Source: Chitinophagaceae bacterium (GTDB lineage: Bacteria; Bacteroidota; Bacteroidia; Chitinophagales; Chitinophagaceae). From it: a stretch of 64,000 nt of DNA. The stretch is from positions 1 to 64,000 of the forward strand of contig JADJDJ010000003.1 of the NCBI GenBank assembly GCA_016702745.1, in the 5' to 3' direction. The translations under genes were made by a program, and so were the position numbers. Positions 54,843-64,000 of the stretch are shown here, piece by piece. Every line of letters begins with the position of its first letter. Within the stretch, counting starts at the first letter, position 1. The notes beneath the pieces were generated by a model. That model worked only from the letters and a program-made list of their open reading frames with translations, searched no databases and had not been told where the DNA came from.

Positions 54843-56125
54843 ATGAAAATCATCAGATATCCCGCTCAGCAGGAATGGACAAAACTGGCCAGCAGACCGG
54901 TGCTGGATTATCATAGCCTGTTAAAACCGGTACGGAAAATACTGGAGAAAGTAAAAGAAAAAGGCGATAAAGCCATGTTGAAATTCACCAAACAATTTGA
55001 TGGAGTAAAAATAAAAACACTGTCAGTAAGCCCTGAAGAAATACAAGAGGCCGGCAACCAATTGAGTGATGAACTGAAATCAGCCATTGCCATCGCTGCG
55101 GCGAATATTGAAAAATTTCATGCTGTTCAAATCAACCCGGTTGAAAAAATTACAACGATGCCGGGGATTGACTGCTGGCGCCAGTCCACCGGTATTGAAA
55201 AAGTAGGACTGTATATTCCTGGTGGAAGTGCTCCGCTATTTTCAACAGTATTGATGCTGGCCATTCCCGCTAAACTGGCTGGTTGCCGGGAAATAATTCT
55301 TTGCAGCCCTCCGGATAAAAGCGGGAATATTCATCCAGCCATCCTGTATACAGCAGCATTATGTGGTGTTACAAAGATCTTTAAAGCCGGTGGTGTGCAG
55401 GCCATCGCTGCCATGTCCTATGGCACCGCAACCATTCCGAAAGTCTTTAAAATTTTCGGACCCGGTAATCAGTTTGTTACTATGGCCAAACAACTGGTGC
55501 AGCAGGATGGACTGGCCATTGATATGCCTGCCGGTCCCTCCGAAGTATTGGTAATAGCAGATGAGAGTGCTAACCCTGCTTTTGTAGCAGCTGATCTGCT
55601 CTCGCAGGCAGAGCATGGACCCGATTCACCCGCCATCTTAGTAACGACCAGTGGAAAACTGGCTGATAATGTAAAGATTGCTTTGCAAGAACAGTTAGCC
55701 TTATTACCCAGAAAGAATATCGCTGCAAAAGCCCTGAAAGAAAGCAGGATTCTGCTGCTGACTAATCTGGAAGAGGCGATGGCATTTTCCAATTTGTATG
55801 CACCTGAACACCTGATCCTATGCACGGACAATGCATTGGCTTTATCGGCAAAAGTGACAAGCGCCGGTTCTGTATTTATCGGTCACTATAGTCCGGAAAG
55901 TGCCGGAGATTATGCCAGCGGTACTAACCACACCCTGCCCACCAATGGTTATGCAGCGATGTTTAGCGGGGTGTCAGTAGACAGTTTTGTAAAAAAGATC
56001 AGCTACCAGCAAATCAGCAGAGAAGGTTTAAAAATATTGGCAATACCATTATGGAAATGGCCGCCGCAGAAGGATTGGAAGCCCATAAAAATGCCGTATC
56101 CATCCGCTTAAATGAACAGCTATGA
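54843..56125 (+). CDS. hisD: histidinol dehydrogenase (HisD), frameshift near the end
   Basis: Oxidises L-histidinol to histidine in two NAD-dependent steps, zinc-bound. The family blocks are STGIEKVGLYIPGGSAPLFS, KIFKAGGVQAIAAMSYGT, KVFKIFGPGNQFVTMAK, DMPAGPSEVLVIADESANP and LSQAEHGPDSPA. The region SAGDYASGTNHTLPTNGYA holds the catalytic His and zinc ligands. The reading frame is lost in a run of five As (56030-56034). Adding one A restores GLKNIGNTIMEMAAAEGLEA to a stop overlapping hisC (ATGA, 56122-56125), the expected family end; as written the frame stops at 56111 in an unlike tail. About 427 residues after correction. Confidence 0.93.
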
Positions 56126-57174
56126 GTTTTGAAATAAATGATATCGTCCGTCCCAATATCCGGCAATTGACCCCCTACTCTTCTGCCCGTCATGAATTCA
56201 GCGGAGAAGCCAGTATTTTTCTGGATGCGAATGAAAATGCATTTGGTTCTCCATTAGCTGCCAATGTGAACCGGTACCCTGACCCGCTTCAACTGGCCCT
56301 GAAAGAAAAAATCAGCAGCATTAAAGGCGTTCCTGCCGGCAATATTTTCATAGGGAATGGAAGTGATGAAGCGATTGACCTGCTCTACCGGATTTTTTGC
56401 GAACCGGGAAAAGACAATGTGATTCTTTATCCGCCTACCTATGGTATGTATGAAGTTTGTGCAGAAATGAACAATGTCGAGGTCAGAAAAATTCCATTGC
56501 TTGAAAATTTTCAGCTGAATCTGGATGCTACGGCTGAGATGATTGATGCAAATACCAAACTGATCTTTGTCTGCTCCCCCAATAATCCAACCGGCAACAG
56601 TATGCATAAAGCGGATATTGAAACCTTGCTGAATAATTTGAACGGACTGGTGGTAGTGGATGAGGCCTATATTAATTATGCCCGCCAAAAAACAATGATC
56701 CCGGAATTAACCGAGTACCCCAACCTGGTGATCCTGCAAACCCTTTCCAAAGCATGGGGATTAGCGGGATTAAGAATCGGAATGGCATTCGCCGGAGAAC
56801 CGGTTATTACATTACTGAATAAAGTGAAATACCCGTATAATATCAGTACCGCCACCCAGCAACTGGCCATGGAGGCGCTGAATAATATTTCCAGTGTAAA
56901 TAACTGGACCAAATCAACGGTGGAGCAGCGGGAATGGATGGCCGGACAATTGCTCCTGCTCTCCTTTACCCAAAAAGTATACCCTTCTGATGCCAATTTT
57001 CTATTGGTGAAAATGGAAAACGCCAGAAAAATTTATGAATTCCTGGCGGTGAGGGGTATCATAGTCAGGGATCGTTCTAAAGTGATTTTATGTGATGATT
57101 GTCTTCGGATCACCATTGGTACCGGAGATGAAAACAAACAATTACTGGCCGCATTAAAATTGTATAAAGCATGA
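56122..57174 (+). CDS. hisC: histidinol-phosphate aminotransferase (HisC)
   Basis: 350 residues, PLP-dependent aminotransferase fold I. Family blocks are [55 protein letters not shown] (Asp and Tyr contacting PLP) and [14 protein letters not shown] (Schiff-base Lys). The C-terminal Arg pair for the phosphate of the substrate is in [20 protein letters not shown]. It converts imidazole-acetol phosphate to histidinol phosphate. Overlaps hisD (ATGA) and hisB (57171-57174), consistent with translational coupling. Confidence 0.96.
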   Translation: MSFEINDIVRPNIRQLTPYSSARHEFSGEASIFLDANENAFGSPLAANVNRYPDPLQLALKEKISSIKGVPAGNIFIGNGSDEAIDLLYRIFCEPGKDNVILYPPTYGMYEVCAEMNNVEVRKIPLLENFQLNLDATAEMIDANTKLIFVCSPNNPTGNSMHKADIETLLNNLNGLVVVDEAYINYARQKTMIPELTEYPNLVILQTLSKAWGLAGLRIGMAFAGEPVITLLNKVKYPYNISTATQQLAMEALNNISSVNNWTKSTVEQREWMAGQLLLLSFTQKVYPSDANFLLVKMENARKIYEFLAVRGIIVRDRSKVILCDDCLRITIGTGDENKQLLAALKLYKA

Positions 57175-58310
57175 AGAAAGTATTATTCATTGACCGGGAT
57201 GGTACCCTGATCCGTGAAGCGCCACCCAGTTACCAGATTGACTCATTTGAGAAACTGGAATTTTACCCCGGCATGTTCAGCTGGATGAAAAAAATTGCCA
57301 ACGAACTGGATTATGAACTGGTGATGGTCACCAACCAGGATGGACTGGGTTCTCCATCCTTCCCGATAGAAACCTTTCAACCGGTACATGATTTTGTGAT
57401 GAAAGCACTGGAAAACGAACAGATCTTTTTCTCAGCCGTACTCATTGACCGCAGCCTCCCGGTGGATAAGGCTCCTACCCGCAAACCCGGGACCGGTATG
57501 CTGACTGCCTATATTAATAACCCGGAGTATGACCTGGCCAGTTCTTTTGTAATCGGAGACCGGATTACCGATGTACAATTGGCCAAAAACCTGGGTTGTA
57601 AAGCAATCTGGATGAACCTGGATGCAAAATTAGGCGCTGCTGAAACCAGTGAATCAGCACAGGCCCTCAATGAGGTAGTGGCACTTGAAACCACCAACTG
57701 GCAATTGATCTATGAATTTCTCCGGCTGGAACAAAGAAGGATTATTCATGAGCGAAACAGCAATGAAACAACAATTCGTATAACACTTGATCTGGACGGT
57801 AAAGGAGGAATGCAGATCAAAACCGGTCTTCATTTTTTTGATCATATGCTGGAACAACTCAGCAAGCACAGTGGCGTTGATATCCGTCTGGAAACAAAGG
57901 GCGATCTGCATATTGACGAACACCATACCATTGAGGATACTGCTATTGCTTTAGGGGAGGCATTTTTGAAAGCGTTGGGCGACAAAAAAGGAATTGAACG
58001 CTATGGCTTTTGTCTGCCGATGGATGATTGCCTCGCACAAGTAGCCCTGGATTTCGGAGGAAGACCCTGGCTGGTTTGGGAAACAAATTTTAAAAGAGAA
58101 AAAGTGGGTGATATGCCGACAGAAATGTTCTATCACTTTTTTAAATCATTTTCTGATGCTGCCCGTTGTAATCTTTATATCAGCGCCGAAGGAGACAATG
58201 AGCACCACAAAATCGAAAGCATTTTCAAAGCCCTGGCCAAATCCATCCGGCAGGCGGTGAAAAGAGACCCCAATAACCTCCAATTACCCAGTACAAAAGG
58301 AATCCTCTGA
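57171..58310 (+). CDS. hisB: bifunctional histidinol-phosphatase / imidazoleglycerol-phosphate dehydratase (HisB)
   Basis: 379 residues. The N-terminal HAD phosphatase domain has D8 and D10 in [19 protein letters not shown] and [17 protein letters not shown]. The C-terminal IGP dehydratase domain (about 190-379) has [41 protein letters not shown]-like [13 protein letters not shown] and [15 protein letters not shown]; the His-rich metal-binding motifs are intact. It catalyses the sixth and eighth steps. The fused form is known in gammaproteobacteria and Bacteroidota. It overlaps hisC by 4 bp and hisH by one. Confidence 0.96.
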   Translation: MKKVLFIDRDGTLIREAPPSYQIDSFEKLEFYPGMFSWMKKIANELDYELVMVTNQDGLGSPSFPIETFQPVHDFVMKALENEQIFFSAVLIDRSLPVDKAPTRKPGTGMLTAYINNPEYDLASSFVIGDRITDVQLAKNLGCKAIWMNLDAKLGAAETSESAQALNEVVALETTNWQLIYEFLRLEQRRIIHERNSNETTIRITLDLDGKGGMQIKTGLHFFDHMLEQLSKHSGVDIRLETKGDLHIDEHHTIEDTAIALGEAFLKALGDKKGIERYGFCLPMDDCLAQVALDFGGRPWLVWETNFKREKVGDMPTEMFYHFFKSFSDAARCNLYISAEGDNEHHKIESIFKALAKSIRQAVKRDPNNLQLPSTKGIL

Positions 58311-58903
58311 TGAATCTGGTGATAATAAAATATAATGCAGGCAATATCCAATCCGTGCTTTTTGCATTGGAAAGACTGGGAATGTCCGCAACGGTTACCG
58401 ATGATCCAGACCTGATCAGGGGGGCAGATAAAGTCATATTCCCCGGTGTGGGTGAAGCCAGTACGGCCATGCAATACCTGCGGCAAAATAAGCTGGATCA
58501 ATTGATCCCCTCACTCACTCAACCGGTGCTGGGCATCTGCCTGGGGATGCAATTGCTTTGTGAGTATTCCGCAGAAAATGATACCCGCTGTATGGGCATA
58601 TTTGACCAGGTACTGGTTACCCGTTTCAATCCTGAAGACAGGAGTATCAAGGTTCCGCAGATTGGCTGGAACAAAATTAATGCGTTGCAGGGCCCCCTAT
58701 TCAATGGAATCGAAGATGGTGCCTATTGTTATTATGTACATGGATATTATGCCGGTATCAGTCCATATACGGTAGCCAGCACCCACTATGATCTTTTATA
58801 CAGCGCTGCCTTACAAAAAAATAATTTTTATGGTGTACAATTCCATCCGGAAAAAAGTGCTGCCACCGGTGAACATATTTTAAAAAACTTCTTAACCCTA
58901 TGA
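58310..58903 (+). CDS. hisH: imidazole glycerol phosphate synthase subunit HisH
   Basis: 197 residues, class I glutamine amidotransferase that supplies ammonia to HisF. Nucleophile C77 in LGICLGMQLL with the oxyanion GVGEASTAM region, KVPQIGWNKIN, and the His/Glu pair in YGVQFHPEKSAATGEHIL (H179, E181). The catalytic triad is complete. Start ATG overlaps the hisB stop by one base, and the next gene overlaps by ATGA. Partner hisF lies two genes on. Confidence 0.95.
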   Translation: MNLVIIKYNAGNIQSVLFALERLGMSATVTDDPDLIRGADKVIFPGVGEASTAMQYLRQNKLDQLIPSLTQPVLGICLGMQLLCEYSAENDTRCMGIFDQVLVTRFNPEDRSIKVPQIGWNKINALQGPLFNGIEDGAYCYYVHGYYAGISPYTVASTHYDLLYSAALQKNNFYGVQFHPEKSAATGEHILKNFLTL

Positions 58904-59691
58904 CTTCAAAAATTATATTAACAGAACGCCCGGTACCCTCTTCTGCCCCTGTGCCGGTTCATGAAAAAAACGAGGCTTTTATCATCCCTGCCATTGATAT
59001 CATTGACGGGAAATGTGTACGCCTGACCCGGGGCGACTATTCCCTGAAGAAAGTGTATAATGAAGATCCGCTGGAAGTGGCCCTGCAATTTGAACAGGCC
59101 GGGTTGAGACGCTTGCACCTTGTGGATCTGGATGGTGCCCGTGAGGGAGCGGTAAAGAACTGGAAAGTGCTGGAAAAAATTGCCGGCAAAACAAAACTGC
59201 TGATTGATTTCAGTGGGGGTATCAGCGATATTAAAAGTGTTGACATTAGTTTCAATTCAGGTGCCAGCTGGGCAGCTATTGGCAGCATTGCCGTAAAAGA
59301 TGCTGTTGAATTCACAGGATGGCTCCTGGCTTATGGACCGGAGAAGTTCATGATTGGAGCAGATGTAAAAAATGAACAGATTGCCATCCGGGGCTGGACG
59401 GAAACAGTTGAACTATCGGTATTTGACCTGATCGGACAATACAAAACAAAGGGGGTACAACAATTCTTTTGTACCGATGTAAACCGGGATGGTCTTTTAG
59501 AAGGACCTGCGATTGCGCTTTATAAGAAAATCATGAATCAATATCCCTCTGTCAACCTGATTGCCAGTGGAGGTATCAGCAATCTGAAGGATCTGGAAGA
59601 ACTCAGGGAAGCCGGATGTTATGGAGCCATCGTGGGCAAAGCCATTTATGAAAACAGGATCTCCCTGAAAGAACTGACTAAGTTTTTATAG
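58900..59691 (+). CDS. hisA: ProFAR isomerase (HisA) with an N-terminal extension
   Basis: 263 residues. The (beta-alpha)8 barrel begins only at about residue 27 with [20 protein letters not shown], which contains the catalytic Asp (D in AID). The first 26 residues ([20 protein letters not shown]) are extra compared with most HisA. A start at a later ATG is not available before the barrel, so the extension is probably translated or the start lies elsewhere; it could be a short fused tail. Other family blocks are [59 protein letters not shown] (catalytic Asp) and [16 protein letters not shown]. Confidence 0.93.
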   Translation: MTSKIILTERPVPSSAPVPVHEKNEAFIIPAIDIIDGKCVRLTRGDYSLKKVYNEDPLEVALQFEQAGLRRLHLVDLDGAREGAVKNWKVLEKIAGKTKLLIDFSGGISDIKSVDISFNSGASWAAIGSIAVKDAVEFTGWLLAYGPEKFMIGADVKNEQIAIRGWTETVELSVFDLIGQYKTKGVQQFFCTDVNRDGLLEGPAIALYKKIMNQYPSVNLIASGGISNLKDLEELREAGCYGAIVGKAIYENRISLKELTKFL

Positions 59692-59692
59692 C

Positions 59693-60447
59693 ATGTTAAC
59701 AAAAAGGATCATACCCTGTCTGGATATCCTTGATGGCCGTACGGTCAAGGGCACCAATTTTCTGCAGTTAAGAGATGCCGGGGATCCTGTTGAACTGGCC
59801 ATGCGTTATTGCGAAGAAGGTGCAGATGAACTTGTATTTCTCGATATTACAGCTACCACGGAAAAAAGAAAGACATTGGCAAAGTTGGTGCGGGAAATTG
59901 CCACTCATATTAATATCCCTTTTACTGTTGGAGGGGGGATCAATACCGTAGAGGACGTGCATTTATTGCTCGAGAATGGAGCTGATAAAATTTCTGTCAA
60001 TAGTGCGGCTGTAAAGAACCCCTCCCTCATTGACCAGTTGTCAAAAAACTTTGGTAGTCAGTGTGTGGTGGTGGCGATTGACATCAAAATAATTGATGGG
60101 CAATGGATGGTCGTAACCCATGGGGTCGTAATCCCACTCAACTGGAAGCCAGGCAATGGGCCCGGGAAGTAACTTCCCGTGGTGCCGGAGAAATTCTGCT
60201 CACTTCCATGGAGCATGATGGAACCAAAAATGGTTTTGCCTTGGGCATCACGGGCGAGATTGCGTCATTGGTTCCTATACCGGTCATTGCATCTGGTGGC
60301 GCAGGCACCATGGCCCATTTTGATGCCGTATTCCGGGAAGCAGGGGCTGATGCAGCCCTGGCTGCCAGTATTTTTCATTTCAGGGAAATTCCAATCCCCG
60401 ATTTAAAACGATATTTACAGGAACTGCAAATTCCGGTTCGCTTATGA
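59693..60447 (+). CDS. hisF: imidazole glycerol phosphate synthase subunit HisF, one frameshift
   Basis: Cyclase half of imidazole glycerol phosphate synthase. Catalytic D11 in [18 protein letters not shown] and the second catalytic Asp in [13 protein letters not shown] (about residue 130), with [20 protein letters not shown] and [17 protein letters not shown]. The reading frame is lost in a run of four Gs (60121-60124), and one extra G restores the family segment [20 protein letters not shown], then [15 protein letters not shown] and [17 protein letters not shown]. As written, the first frame stops at 60172. About 251 residues corrected. Its stop overlaps the next small gene (ATGA). Confidence 0.93.
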
Positions 60448-60632
60448 TTGTCATCCTCTTTGTTGCTTTGGCCATAGTGTACTACCTGGTGCAGTATATG
60501 GATAAACGAAGAAGAGACCGGAATGAAGAAATGCAGGAAAGAAGAAAGAATTCCTATATCAAATTGCTGGATGCGCTCAAAGAGAATCCGGCTGATAAGG
60601 CAACACTAAATAAAAAAGATGATGAAACCTGA
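60444..60632 (+). CDS. small membrane protein embedded in the his operon, 62 aa
   Basis: The sequence [20 protein letters not shown] gives one membrane helix. The rest is basic then acidic ([32 protein letters not shown]). I do not recognise a family. The ATG overlaps the hisF stop (ATGA) and its end overlaps the hisIE start by 14 bp, which indicates tight translational coupling and expression as part of the operon. The frame has no stop in between, and hisIE would have no normal neighbour without it. A cytoplasmic tail with a membrane anchor could tether or tune the late enzymes, but that is speculation. Confidence 0.75.
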   Translation: MIVILFVALAIVYYLVQYMDKRRRDRNEEMQERRKNSYIKLLDALKENPADKATLNKKDDET

Positions 60633-61212
60633 TTTTTCAAAATACAGTGATTTGCTGGTCCCGGCCATCATTCAGGATGAGCTAACCGACCGGGTGCTGA
60701 TGCTCGGATATATGAATGAAAAAGCCCTGCAGCAAACCGAAGAAACGGGTAAAGTAACTTTCTATAGTCGCAGTAAACAACGACTTTGGACCAAGGGAGA
60801 AAGCTCGGGAAATTATCTGTACCTGAAATCAATACTGATGGATTGTGATGCGGATTGTCTGTTGATCAAAGCGTGTCCTGCAGGTCCGGTTTGTCACAGC
60901 GGCAGTGATACCTGCTTTAACGAATCCAATCCTGCTTTCAATCTGGCAAAGCTTGAAGCAGTAATCAAAGAAAGAAAGGATCAGCCGGCTGCAGCATCCT
61001 ATACTTCTTCCCTGTTTGCCAAAGGCATCAATAAAATTGCACAGAAAGTAGGAGAAGAAGCTGTTGAACTGGTGATTGAAAGCAAAGACAACGACAGGGA
61101 AAAATTTCTGGGTGAAGCGGCCGACCTGCTTTTCCATTACCTGGTGTTATTACAGGCAAAAGGATCCAGTCTGGATGAAGTGATAAAAACCCTGGCAGTC
61201 AGACATAAATAA
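60619..61212 (+). CDS. hisIE: bifunctional phosphoribosyl-AMP cyclohydrolase / phosphoribosyl-ATP pyrophosphatase (HisIE)
   Basis: 197 residues. The cyclohydrolase domain has VLMLGYMNEKALQQTEETG, TFYSRSKQRLWTKGESSGN and the metal-binding LMDCDADCLLIKACPAGPVCH. The pyrophosphohydrolase domain (about 105-197) has YTSSLFAKGINKIAQKVGEE, EAVELVIESKDNDREKFLGE and AADLLFHYLVLLQAKG. Second and third steps of the pathway. The start overlaps the previous small gene by 14 bp. This completes the set: the operon hisG-D-C-B-H-A-F-(small)-IE encodes all steps. Confidence 0.96.
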   Translation: MMKPDFSKYSDLLVPAIIQDELTDRVLMLGYMNEKALQQTEETGKVTFYSRSKQRLWTKGESSGNYLYLKSILMDCDADCLLIKACPAGPVCHSGSDTCFNESNPAFNLAKLEAVIKERKDQPAAASYTSSLFAKGINKIAQKVGEEAVELVIESKDNDREKFLGEAADLLFHYLVLLQAKGSSLDEVIKTLAVRHK

Positions 61213-61233
61213 AACGATCCTCCATTGGCCTGA

Positions 61234-61266
61234 TTGTCTTTCAAAAAAAAATCAGTAATACCTTTT
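61234..61266 (+). promoter_or_regulatory. promoter of nhaA
   Basis: TTG at 61234-61236, 22 bp, then TACCTTTT at 61259-61266, with one mismatch to TAnnTTTG. It ends 4 bp before the ATG of nhaA at 61271, so the transcript would be leaderless. Confidence 0.5.
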
Positions 61267-61270
61267 AACG

Positions 61271-62428
61271 ATGACGATCACCAGATTATTTAAGGATTTT
61301 TTTGACAGTGAGAAAGCCGGAGGCCTCATATTAATCGCTTGTACAATTTTATCCTTATTAATTGCTAACACTGGCTTTAGTACAACCTATCAGGATTTCT
61401 GGCATTTACAGTTAGCAGGCCACAGCATAACACATTGGGTAAATGACGGGTTGATGAGTATATTCTTTTTACTCATTGGCCTGGAACTTGAGAGGGAGAT
61501 TTATAAAGGGGAGCTCTCCAATTTCAAAGAAGCCCTATTGCCCATATTTGGTGCATTGGGAGGTATTCTTATTCCAGCCGGGTTATTTATGCTTTTTAAT
61601 TGGGGGACCGCTACACAATCCGGAGCCGGCATTCCGATGGCAACAGATATTGCATTTGCGCTGGGAATTTTATCCTTACTCGGTAATCGTGTTCCTCTTT
61701 CTCTGAAAGTATTTTTAACAGCCCTGGCTGTAATCGATGACCTGGGGGCTATTTTAATTATTGCGGTTTTTTATACAAAGGCCATTATCTGGACCAAATT
61801 GATGATTGCCTTAGGCATATTTGCATTGCTTTTAATTTTCAATCGCCTGAAAATAAGGAACCTGATCCCCTATTTACTGGGCGGCGTTGTCATGTGGTAT
61901 TTCATGTTGCAATCCGGTGTTCATGCCACCATTACCGGTGTTTTGCTGGCTTTTGCCGTACCGTTTGGAAATGGTGACAATAAATCCAGTTCCTATATTC
62001 TGCAACACTTTTTACACAAACCTGTTGCTTTTATTATTCTCCCTGTTTTTGCTTTAGCCAATACCGCTATTGGTTTAAGCGGAAATCTTACAGAAATATT
62101 TACCCAAAACTATAGCATAGGCATTGCTGCCGGTCTAATTATCGGCAAGCCACTGGGTATCTTCCTATTGACCCTGCTTGCAGTTAAAGCCGGCTTCTGT
62201 AAACTACCTGCCGATCTCAGCTGGAAATCTATTGCGGGTGTTGGTTTTTTGGGGGGGATCGGATTTACCATGTCGATATTTATTACACTACTGGCTTTTG
62301 ACAGTGAAACAATTATCAATCATGCTAAACTGATCATTCTGGCTTCTTCAGTTGTTGCCGGACTCATTGGCTTTGTGATGCTAAAGAATACATTGAAGAA
62401 TGTGTCAGGGCCTGTTAATCAGGATTGA
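61271..62428 (+). CDS. nhaA: Na+/H+ antiporter NhaA
   Basis: 385 residues with about 12 membrane helices. NhaA exports Na+ or Li+ in exchange for two protons, under control of internal pH. Family blocks are FDSEKAGGLILIACTILSLL, ALEREIYKGELSNFKEALLP, IPMATDIAFALGILSLLGNR, the active-site DDLGA with two Asp (ALAVIDDLGAILIIAVFY) and GGIGFTMSIFITLLAF near the end. It has its own promoter after the his operon. No neighbouring subunit or regulator is seen. Confidence 0.95.
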   Translation: MTITRLFKDFFDSEKAGGLILIACTILSLLIANTGFSTTYQDFWHLQLAGHSITHWVNDGLMSIFFLLIGLELEREIYKGELSNFKEALLPIFGALGGILIPAGLFMLFNWGTATQSGAGIPMATDIAFALGILSLLGNRVPLSLKVFLTALAVIDDLGAILIIAVFYTKAIIWTKLMIALGIFALLLIFNRLKIRNLIPYLLGGVVMWYFMLQSGVHATITGVLLAFAVPFGNGDNKSSSYILQHFLHKPVAFIILPVFALANTAIGLSGNLTEIFTQNYSIGIAAGLIIGKPLGIFLLTLLAVKAGFCKLPADLSWKSIAGVGFLGGIGFTMSIFITLLAFDSETIINHAKLIILASSVVAGLIGFVMLKNTLKNVSGPVNQD

Positions 62429-62514
62429 TTCTCATTCATCAATCTGACTAAAAGGCCCTGCCATTTTTGCAAAAATAATTTTTCCCTGTCTCCTATTGTC
62501 CCTTAGGATATTTG

Positions 62515-63841
62515 CTATTTCTCTATCAGCACCTGCTGTGAAAACCGCATCTGTTGTCCCTGCAGATGAAGTGTATAATATCCGGTGGCAATTTGTATGG
62601 GTAACCTGATTAATACCGCTGCATTTGCAGCCATATCAATTTTCCCTTCACTAACCTGTTGACCGGTGCTATTGAATAACTGGTAGGTATAAATTCCTGA
62701 AGGTGCCGACCGATTCAGTAAGGTGATGGCAGTTTTGGCAGGATTCATCACTGTGATAGCTGAACCAACAGATTGTTTGTCTGAAAGGGCAATCACTCTC
62801 GAATAACTGAAGCTGCCATCATTGTCAATATTTTTAACCGGTAATAAACAATACCGTTAAAAGCAAAGGGATCATCTTTGCTGTATATCTCACGGATGCC
62901 TCTGTTTCTGGCGCTGGTATTCCCAACGGGGATAAACAGACTACCATCCAGACTTCTTTCCAATGAAAAATGACTCATGTCCTGTTCGTTTTCAGATACC
63001 CAGTGCAGATAAGAAACTCCACCCTTTCTCCAACCGGTAAAGGACACCAGTTTTAAAGGAATCGGGAAGCTGGTGTAAGCCAGGGTGAGTGGACTGAATG
63101 TACTGATTGCATTAGAAGTAACAGACCCTGTTGTGGCTACATCACCTATGGCGGTTCCGCCGGCATCTATCCAGTTCCCTCCGGTATAATGTCCGGCCCG
63201 GATTTCTGTACGGCCCGAACCTTAACTATGGGTGATTGAAGATTGTAGATATTGGGAGTAGTTCTGTAATAATGACAATTGAATTCAGCAGCAACACTGA
63301 GTGAGGAAATAGCTATTGTCCTCAGAAAGCTATTGTCTCCAACCGGAAATATAAAATTATCCGACCCGATTTTCTTTATCCACCCTGTCACATGACGGCT
63401 GTCGGTAGCACCGCTGTGAGTGGCACCACTTTCATAGATGAGGTAATTGGGTGTTACAGAGCTTCCAATCAGGCCATTCACAAATTGATGGTTGCCAGTC
63501 AGACTCAGATTATTATTCAGTGCAATTCCGGCGGTATTATCTGTAACCAGGTTATTTACTTTCAGTACTTCCGAACCAGAAACAACCTGCAATGAAGCAC
63601 CATCTAAATAGAGTGTACCGGTACCTGCAGACATTCCTGCTTCGTTATTCACAATTGCCGACTTCGAATAAAGATTACCATTATTTACCAGCACAGCACC
63701 ATATGAATTAGTCAAATCTCCAAATATGGTGACAGATGCCCCGGAATGAATCCGGAGATTCCCGCTGTTATAAAAGGCATGTTGTGAAAATACTAAACAG
63801 CTCTGCAGAACCAATAATTTCAAAAAGATCAGTTTATACAT
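62515..63841 (-). CDS. secreted protein with T9SS C-terminal sorting domain (two frameshifts)
   Basis: Signal peptide MYKLIFLKLLVLQSCLVFS followed by Gln. The first part (to about 63230) has a repetitive beta structure with ADSVTIFGDL-like segments, ASLQVVSGSEVLKVNNLVTD and NNNLSLTGNHQFVNGLIGS, the pattern of adhesin-like passenger domains in Bacteroidota. Two frame changes follow: near 63222 (after which the frame reads GSGRTEIRAGHYTGGNW) and at a run of five As on the minus strand (62831-62835; one extra A restores YYRLKNIDNDGSFSYSRV). The final part, SGIYTYQLFNSTGQQVSEGK and ATGYYTLHLQGQQ, is the C-terminal sorting domain for type IX secretion. Corrected, about 443 residues. Confidence 0.8.
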
Positions 63842-63847
63842 AGCTTT

Positions 63848-64000
63848 TTATTGAGTATTAACAAACCATTGAATATCCTGCAGTTTCACCACTTTGCTGC
63901 TGCTGGTTGCATTGGAATAATAAACTTCAAAATAATCCCCGGGAGAAATATCCTGTAAAAATGCGATAAATGAAAACTGAAAAGGCTGATCAGAAGTAGT
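63848..64000 (-). CDS. C-terminus of an unknown protein, cut by the window end
   Basis: The open frame on the minus strand runs from the window end to a TAA at 63848-63850. It contains FSFIAFLQDISPGDYFEVYY and SSKVVKLQDIQWFVNTQ, a beta-rich end that may be a jelly-roll type domain (the G-D-Y-F-E-V-Y motif is like C1q/TNF-like ends). Only 50 residues are seen; the family cannot be named. It ends 7 bp before the start of the next gene downstream, so both may share an operon. Confidence 0.6.
   Translation of the reverse strand, partial: TTSDQPFQFSFIAFLQDISPGDYFEVYYSNATSSSKVVKLQDIQWFVNTQ

Noticed and set aside
1..64000. tRNA, rRNA and other classic RNA genes
   Set aside because: I looked for T-loop patterns such as GGTTCGAATCC with a matching acceptor stem and for rRNA conserved blocks and saw none. 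A covariance-model scan is needed to exclude them.

Overview
The window looks like the chromosome of a member of the Bacteroidota, most likely the Chitinophagaceae or a close relative. Evidence: promoters with a TAnnTTTG -7 box and a distant TTG, the Bacteroidota-only DUF4295 gene beside rpmG and rpmB, type IX secretion C-terminal sorting domains, LytTR-type two-component systems with TPR sensor kinases, SusC-like/OMP_b-brl_3 outer-membrane proteins, and many secreted proteins with Gln right after the signal peptide.

Layout. 1-5.3 kb is a tract of broken genes: a TMEM175-like channel, an IPT/NHL-repeat protein, a TPR sensor kinase and a LamG fragment. 5.4-13.6 kb carries two LytTR response regulators, one intact-looking sensor kinase (one frameshift), two secreted proteins with a shared C-terminal domain and a WKNG-repeat lipoprotein. 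13.7-22.7 kb is housekeeping: rimO, ftsY, DUF4295, rpmG, rpmB, a large outer-membrane receptor and lipoamide dehydrogenase (lpd). 22.8-31.5 kb holds an M43 metalloprotease, glutaminyl cyclase, a methyltransferase, and an envelope cluster (HU/CCDC81-like membrane protein, beta-barrel, 1013-residue TPR protein). 31.6-40.7 kb has a membrane protein / thioesterase / site-2 protease / lipoprotein operon, PBP4 (dacB), a Uma2 nuclease, cinA, an E2 acyltransferase and a phosphatase. 41.5-46.0 kb is an accessory island: an orphan RHS C-terminal cassette with a JAMM-like domain and a likely immunity gene, a decayed IS3-family element, an AT-rich gene remnant, and several families of dispersed structured repeats. 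46-53.7 kb has an S9 peptidase, a methyltransferase, an EamA transporter, a polyprenol-phosphate mannosyltransferase-like enzyme, an exonuclease, a 40-residue lipoprotein and a class III nucleotide cyclase. 53.8-61.2 kb is a complete histidine operon (hisG D C B H A F, a 62-codon membrane-protein gene, hisIE), preceded by a His-rich leader peptide and an attenuator. nhaA and the end of the window follow.

The strongest finding is the his attenuator at 53821-53949: a Bacteroidota promoter, a 16-residue leader peptide with five His codons, an antiterminator strand overlapping the leader stop codon, and a strong terminator capped by a UACG tetraloop. Other items worth a second look are the small membrane protein inside the his operon, the double-hairpin repeat around the RHS island, the 44-nt palindromic repeats, the heptad arrays that abut stop codons, and a run of -7 boxes placed so close to start codons that the transcripts should be leaderless.

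Caution: more than a dozen otherwise intact genes, including hisD, hisF, rimO, lpd and dacB, are split by single-base indels, nearly all in homopolymers. Most of these are probably consensus errors in the assembly rather than real mutations. The density of breaks is highest in the first 5 kb. In those genes the coordinates below span the inferred full gene.
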